Source of the DNA: Actinomycetota bacterium | GTDB taxonomy: Bacteria > Actinomycetota > Thermoleophilia > Gaiellales > Gaiellaceae | DNA: 8,010 bases | Reading direction: 5' to 3' | Assembly (NCBI GenBank): GCA_013696595.1 | Contig: JACCYG010000078.1 | Location: 1-8,010 of the forward strand | Shown here: piece after piece, positions 5,990 to 8,010 of the stretch | Layout of the letters: the number at the start of each line of letters is the position of its first letter | Position numbering within the stretch: position 1 is the first letter of the stretch | The notes under the pieces: generated by a model | Told to the model about the DNA's origin: nothing | What the model saw: only the letters and a program-made list of their open reading frames with translations | Database searches by the model: none | Translations under genes and position numbers: made by a program

Positions 5990-6012
5990 GAGCTCACTTC
6001 GAAAGGGGCTCT
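5989..6012. terminator. Shared hairpin between convergent Rieske and MerB-like genes
   Basis: AGAGCTC (5989-5995) pairs with GGGCTCT (6006-6012), one G-U pair included, and a small TTCGAA-containing loop region can close further. It overlaps both stop codons and lacks a T-run on either side, so a bidirectional U-less terminator is only tentative. Confidence 0.35.
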
Positions 6013-6688
6013 AAGCACGCAGGCGCCAGAAATCTCCGGTGAGCCCGATGTCGGTGAAGACGCGCTCTGCCTCGTCGGGCGTCGCACGCCTCCAGTCAGG
6101 TGAGAGCTTGTCGCCGTACCAGCGGCGGCCGAGTTCCCAAGCCTGCTCGAGCGAGAACGAGGCGCCGTGTGGGATTCCGCGCGTCTCACACCAGCGGCCG
6201 ACGTGCTCTTCCGACCGGAAGGCGAGCATCGTCGCTCAGGTGTAGCCGATGTTGTCCCACCAGCGCCTCGCGGGCACGGCGAAGTGGGCGACACCGTCGT
6301 CGACTGTGAGCGAGCCGCCCTCGAGGCGGAACTCCATCGGCTCGCTGCAGTCGGGGCACGACGTCGCGATCGCCGCGTCCTCGTCGAGCATCGCCGGGAT
6401 GCCGAACGCGTCCCACACGCACGTTCCCCACCAGGAACCGCGTTCCGTGGTCACGCGAAAGGTAGTTGGAAACGCGCAGAGCGGATTCGCCATCCAGATG
6501 TTGAGCGTGCCGGGCGCAAAGACGAGGACGTGTGCCGCCTCGAGACGGCGGAACGACGCCTCCACATCCTCTGTCGATTTTCCGAGCCGGTCGGCGACCT
6601 GAGCCGCGGTCGGCGGCTCGCCTTCGTCGACGAAGTGCCGGTAGACGAAGAGCCGAACCTCGCGATCGAACGCTTCCGCAGCGCCCAT
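6011..6688 (-). CDS. MerB-like organomercurial lyase homologue, predicted selenoprotein with in-frame TGA (Sec151)
   Basis: Read as one 225-residue protein with selenocysteine at TGA 6236-6238. MerB enzymes cleave carbon-mercury bonds by protonolysis using two cysteines and an aspartate (C96, D99, C159 in the classic enzyme). Here residues 25-57 form a winged-helix-like N-terminal domain (PPTAAQVADRLGKSTEDVEA). WGTCVWDAFGIPAM then supplies C90 and D93, and SCPDC supplies C111 (matching MerB C117) plus C114. After WWDNIGYT comes the TGA, then ATMLAFRSEEHVGRWC, resembling the MerB segment after C159. The C90-to-TGA spacing is 61 residues, against 63 in MerB. Both sides share one frame and need no frameshift, and a SECIS-like hairpin follows the TGA. 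ATG 6688 lies seven bases after a -10 box (leaderless). No merA, merR, merT or merP is adjacent, so mercury detoxification is not proven. The alternative is a nonsense-mutated pseudogene or a truncated 150-residue product. Confidence 0.82.
6200..6233 (-). promoter_or_regulatory. Bacterial SECIS-like stem-loop downstream of UGA
   Basis: On the minus-strand RNA, starting three bases after the UGA, GACG (6233-6230) pairs with CGUC (6203-6200). After a bulged A, UGCUC (6228-6224) pairs with GAGCA (6208-6204). After a GCC bulge on the 5' side, UUCC (6220-6217) pairs with GGAA (6212-6209), closing a GGUC loop (6216-6213). The loop begins 20 bases after the UGA. Bacterial SECIS elements, bound by SelB, have an apical loop with conserved G/GU about 16-37 bases from the UGA and a 5'-side bulge; E. 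coli fdhF has GGUCU. Fold found by eye. Confidence 0.75.
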
Positions 6689-6695
6689 AGCCGAG

Positions 6696-6701
6696 AACCT
6701 A
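6696..6701 (-). promoter_or_regulatory. -10 box for the MerB-like gene
   Basis: On the minus strand TAGGTT lies seven bases before ATG 6688, predicting transcription start at the start codon. There is no ribosome site. No clear -35 is seen. It abuts the AACTGCAGTT palindrome. Confidence 0.5.
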
Positions 6702-6710
6702 ACTGCAGTT
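6701..6710. repeat. 10-bp perfect palindrome in the divergent promoter region
   Basis: AACTGCAGTT is fully self-complementary. It sits just upstream of the MerB-like gene's -10 box, overlapping its last base, and between it and the O-methyltransferase promoter. A dimeric regulator could bind here; no regulator gene is visible nearby. Confidence 0.5.
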
Positions 6711-6741
6711 CGCGCGGGCGGGCTGGAGATACCTCGCGGGT

Positions 6742-6747
6742 TAGGCT
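6742..6747 (+). promoter_or_regulatory. -10 box for a leaderless O-methyltransferase transcript
   Basis: TAGGCT ends six bases before GTG 6754, placing transcription start at the start codon. The same arrangement is seen for sufS, and no ribosome site is present. Confidence 0.5.
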
Positions 6748-6753
6748 CTCCCG

Positions 6754-7365
6754 GTGCTGGACGAGCGCATCATGGAAGTGCTCGCACGCCTCGAGGCGGA
6801 AGCCGCTGACGAACGGGAGCGGGGCGTCCCTCCGAAGCGGCGTTCGCGGCAGGTCGCGCCGACGACCGGACGGTTCCTCTTCTCCCTCGTCGCGCCGCAG
6901 GCCGACTGCGAGGCCCTCGAGATCGGCGGGTCGCGCGGCTACTCCGCGATCTGGCTCGGCGCGGGCGTGCGCCATCTGGGCGGACACGTGCTCTCGCTCG
7001 AGATCGATTCGTACGCAGCGGCGCGCTGGCGGGAGAACGTGGCCGACGCGGGCCTGGAGGGGTGGGTCGACCTCGTCGAGGGCGATGCCTTCGAGAGCCT
7101 CGCGCGGATCGACGACGTGTTCGATCTCGTCTTCCTCGACGCCGAGAAGGACGACTACGAGGCCCTCTTCGCGTTGGCGAGGAGGAAGGTCGAGCGCGGC
7201 GCGCTCATCGTGGCCGACAACGTCCTCTCGCACGAGGACGCGCTTGGCGCCTACAGCCGCGCGCGACAGAGCGATCCGACGTTGTCGAGCCTGACATTGC
7301 CTCTGGACCGTGGTCTCGAGCTTACGGTCGTGCTCGGGCCGCCGACGCACGACGCACCGGAGTAG
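6754..7365 (+). CDS. SAM-dependent O-methyltransferase (cation-dependent, COMT-like)
   Basis: A 203-residue class-I methyltransferase of the small cation-dependent O-methyltransferase family (catechol/caffeoyl-CoA type). Motif I is ALEIGGSRGYS (54-64), and the acidic loop binding the SAM ribose is SLEID (81-85). D129 in VFLDAEKDDY, and D155 and N156 in IVADNVL, match the metal ligands of the family. The N-terminal region carries an RSRQVAPTTGRFL segment comparable to the KxxxxAPxxG-type lid. Length is slightly below the usual 210-230. GTG 6754 is supported by the -10 box six bases upstream and by good family length. It is transcribed away from the MerB-like gene across a 65-base gap. The acceptor substrate cannot be inferred; no biosynthetic cluster is visible. 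Confidence 0.88.
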   Translation: MLDERIMEVLARLEAEAADERERGVPPKRRSRQVAPTTGRFLFSLVAPQADCEALEIGGSRGYSAIWLGAGVRHLGGHVLSLEIDSYAAARWRENVADAGLEGWVDLVEGDAFESLARIDDVFDLVFLDAEKDDYEALFALARRKVERGALIVADNVLSHEDALGAYSRARQSDPTLSSLTLPLDRGLELTVVLGPPTHDAPE

Positions 7366-7406
7366 GGGCGGCGAAGCACGCCATCCTCGTCGTCGCCGCG
7401 GGCGGC

Positions 7407-7412
7407 TATTAT
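7407..7412 (+). promoter_or_regulatory. -10 box for a small transcript
   Basis: TATTAT stands out in GC-rich surroundings and predicts transcription start at about 7419. There is no clear -35. It lies 41 bases after the O-methyltransferase stop. Confidence 0.5.
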
Positions 7413-7425
7413 CGGCCTACCACGG

Positions 7426-7439
7426 AAAGGAGGTGGTCC
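7426..7439 (+). promoter_or_regulatory. Extended Shine-Dalgarno sequence
   Basis: AAAGGAGGTGGTCC is complementary to the 3' end of bacterial 16S rRNA well beyond the usual 5-7 bases, allowing a G-U pair. With the two preceding G residues the match reaches 16 bases with two G-U pairs. It lies 4 bases before a TTG codon. Confidence 0.7.
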
Positions 7440-7443
7440 GACT

Positions 7444-7485
7444 TTGACAGACGACAGTACGGGCAGTGGAGGTACTCGCACGTAG
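7444..7485 (+). CDS. Possible 13-residue mini-ORF (MTDDSTGSGGTRT)
   Basis: TTG 7444 to TAG 7483-7485. The only support is its position after the extended ribosome site (core GGAGG ends 10 bases upstream). The peptide is hydrophilic with no recognisable domain. It could be a real micropeptide, or its translation could regulate the structured RNA downstream; a non-coding role for the whole transcript is equally possible. Confidence 0.3.
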   Translation: MTDDSTGSGGTRT

Positions 7486-7575
7486 GGGCGCGTCCCCGAG
7501 ACCCACGGGGAATCGCCTAGCCAGCGTAGGGGGCTGAACGCTCCTACGAATCCAGGCGAGTCACCGACCGTTAGC

Positions 7576-7606
7576 GCGGGGGCCTTCGGGCCCCCGCTTG
7601 TTTTCT
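7576..7606 (+). terminator. Strong Rho-independent terminator
   Basis: GCGGGGGCC (7576-7584) pairs perfectly with GGCCCCCGC (7589-7597) around a TTCG tetraloop, followed by TTGTTTTCT. This is the only textbook intrinsic terminator in the window and it reads on the plus strand. Confidence 0.93.
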
Positions 7607-7623
7607 CGAGCGCGACGTCCCGC

Positions 7624-8010
7624 TCAGGCGACCGCGCGCCGGACCTGTTCCTCGAGGCCGATCGGCTGCACTCCCAGCACCTCGACGGCCGGGCGGATGT
7701 CCGTGACGTAGTCGTCGAACTCGAGCATCGTCAGCGCGTCGCGCGACATCGGAAAGCTCGTCGGGAGCCTCTCCACCACCGCGGCGCCCGCGCGCGCGAG
7801 GCTCATCGGGAAATGGACCATGCGCCGCCGCTTCCCGAGGGAGCGCTTGATGCGGTCGTTGACGTCCTCCCAGCTCACGGCGTCCGGGCCGGCGATCTCG
7901 AACGTGCGGTTGACCGCTTCCGGCACCGAGAGCGATTTCGCGAAGTACGCCGCGACGTCCTCGACCCAGATCGGCTGGAGCCGCTTCGTGCCGACGATCG
8001 TGATCACGGG
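7624..8010 (-). CDS. NDUFA9-like/atypical SDR NAD(P)-binding protein (C-terminal part, cut by window edge)
   Basis: The C-terminal 128 residues of an atypical short-chain dehydrogenase-like protein of the complex I NDUFA9/NmrA-like type. The frame is open to the right edge, so the N-terminal Rossmann GxxGxxG motif is outside; the GTG at 8005-8007 is an internal Val. The segment VGTKRLQPIWVEDVAAYFAK matches the family's typical QPIxVxDVA motif, followed by NRTFEIAGPDAVSWEDV, as in sugar-epimerase-like members. The stop is TGA 7624-7626, at the expected family end. It is convergent with the small RNA and its terminator. Function is uncertain: such proteins are found near quinone or respiratory genes and as general NAD(P)-binding proteins. 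Confidence 0.8.
   Translation of the reverse strand, partial: PVITIVGTKRLQPIWVEDVAAYFAKSLSVPEAVNRTFEIAGPDAVSWEDVNDRIKRSLGKRRRMVHFPMSLARAGAAVVERLPTSFPMSRDALTMLEFDDYVTDIRPAVEVLGVQPIGLEEQVRRAVA

Larger units (their letters stand above)
7419..7606 (+). ncRNA. Candidate small structured RNA, possibly with a mini-ORF
   Basis: A self-contained unit of about 188 bases from the predicted start to the terminator T-run. The 5' end can fold as ACCAC (7419-7423) with GTGGT (7433-7437), showing GGAAAGGAG in a 9-base loop. Further hairpins are CCCCG/CGGGG (7494-7498 with 7506-7510) and TCGCCT/AGGCGA (7513-7518 with 7554-7559). The latter encloses an 8-bp stem, CGTAGGGG/CTCCTACG (7525-7532 with 7541-7548, one G-U). 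A 9-bp UUCG terminator ends it. The next gene is on the other strand, so this is not a leader. I do not recognise a known RNA family; it is not a tRNA. Confidence 0.5.

Noticed and set aside
6011..6229. A separate 72-residue gene on the minus strand starting at ATG 6229
   Set aside because: It is in the same frame as the upstream 150-codon segment, begins two codons after that segment's TGA, has no ribosome site of its own, and its sequence matches the C-terminal part of MerB-like proteins. One recoded gene explains both better.
7511..7573. tRNA-like fold in the small transcript
   Set aside because: The stems do not form a cloverleaf: there is no acceptor stem with CCA-type end, no T-loop GTTCGA sequence and no anticodon arm of 5 bp with a 7-base loop.
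7624..7626. Recoding of the TGA ending the NDUFA9-like gene
   Set aside because: The protein ends at the usual family position, and the downstream sequence is the small-RNA terminator with no continuing homology.
1..8010. CRISPR arrays, insertion sequences or prophage genes
   Set aside because: No regularly spaced repeats, transposase or integrase motifs, or phage structural genes are visible on either strand.

Overview
The window is GC-rich and gene-dense, with GTG/TTG starts, several apparently leaderless genes and an actinobacterial-style SUF (iron-sulfur assembly) locus. Together these suggest a high-GC Actinomycetota, possibly a Thermoleophilia/Gaiellales-type soil lineage. That placement is inference from gene content and style; no rRNA or marker phylogeny is available here.

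Layout. (1) 1-2636, plus strand: the C-terminal half of SufB, two tandem VOC/glyoxalase-fold paralogues, and SufD. (2) 2637-2893: a 257-base gap holding an 18-bp tandem repeat, a candidate promoter and a structured leader. (3) 2894-3844: a cold-shock protein, translation initiation factor IF-1 and a cyclophilin-type peptidyl-prolyl isomerase. (4) 3899-5989: SufS, SufU and a Rieske [2Fe-2S] protein. The Fe-S set therefore continues after the three housekeeping genes; sufC is not in the window. (5) 6011-6688, minus strand: a MerB-like organomercurial-lyase homologue. (6) 6754-7365, plus: a divergent SAM-dependent O-methyltransferase. (7) 7407-7606: a probable small structured transcript with a -10-like box, an extended Shine-Dalgarno sequence, a possible 13-codon ORF, nested hairpins and a very strong intrinsic terminator. 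(8) 7624-8010, minus: the C-terminal part of an NDUFA9-like NAD(P)-binding protein cut by the window edge.

The standout is the MerB-like gene. A naive reading gives two ORFs of 150 and 72 codons, but they share one frame and are separated only by a TGA and two sense codons. The TGA lies where MerB has its second mercury-binding cysteine (Cys159 in the E. coli plasmid enzyme). The other catalytic residues are present with matching spacing (C90, D93, C111). Immediately downstream the RNA can fold into a bacterial-SECIS-like stem-loop with a GGUC apical loop starting 20 nt after the UGA. The best reading is one 225-residue selenoprotein in which selenocysteine replaces the catalytic thiol. I do not know whether this protein has been described.

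How the genes work together: SufS takes sulfur from cysteine, SufU accepts and relays it, and SufB/SufD (with SufC, presumably outside the window) form the scaffold. The Rieske protein is a plausible client or electron carrier. The two VOC proteins embedded between sufB and sufD have no assigned role.
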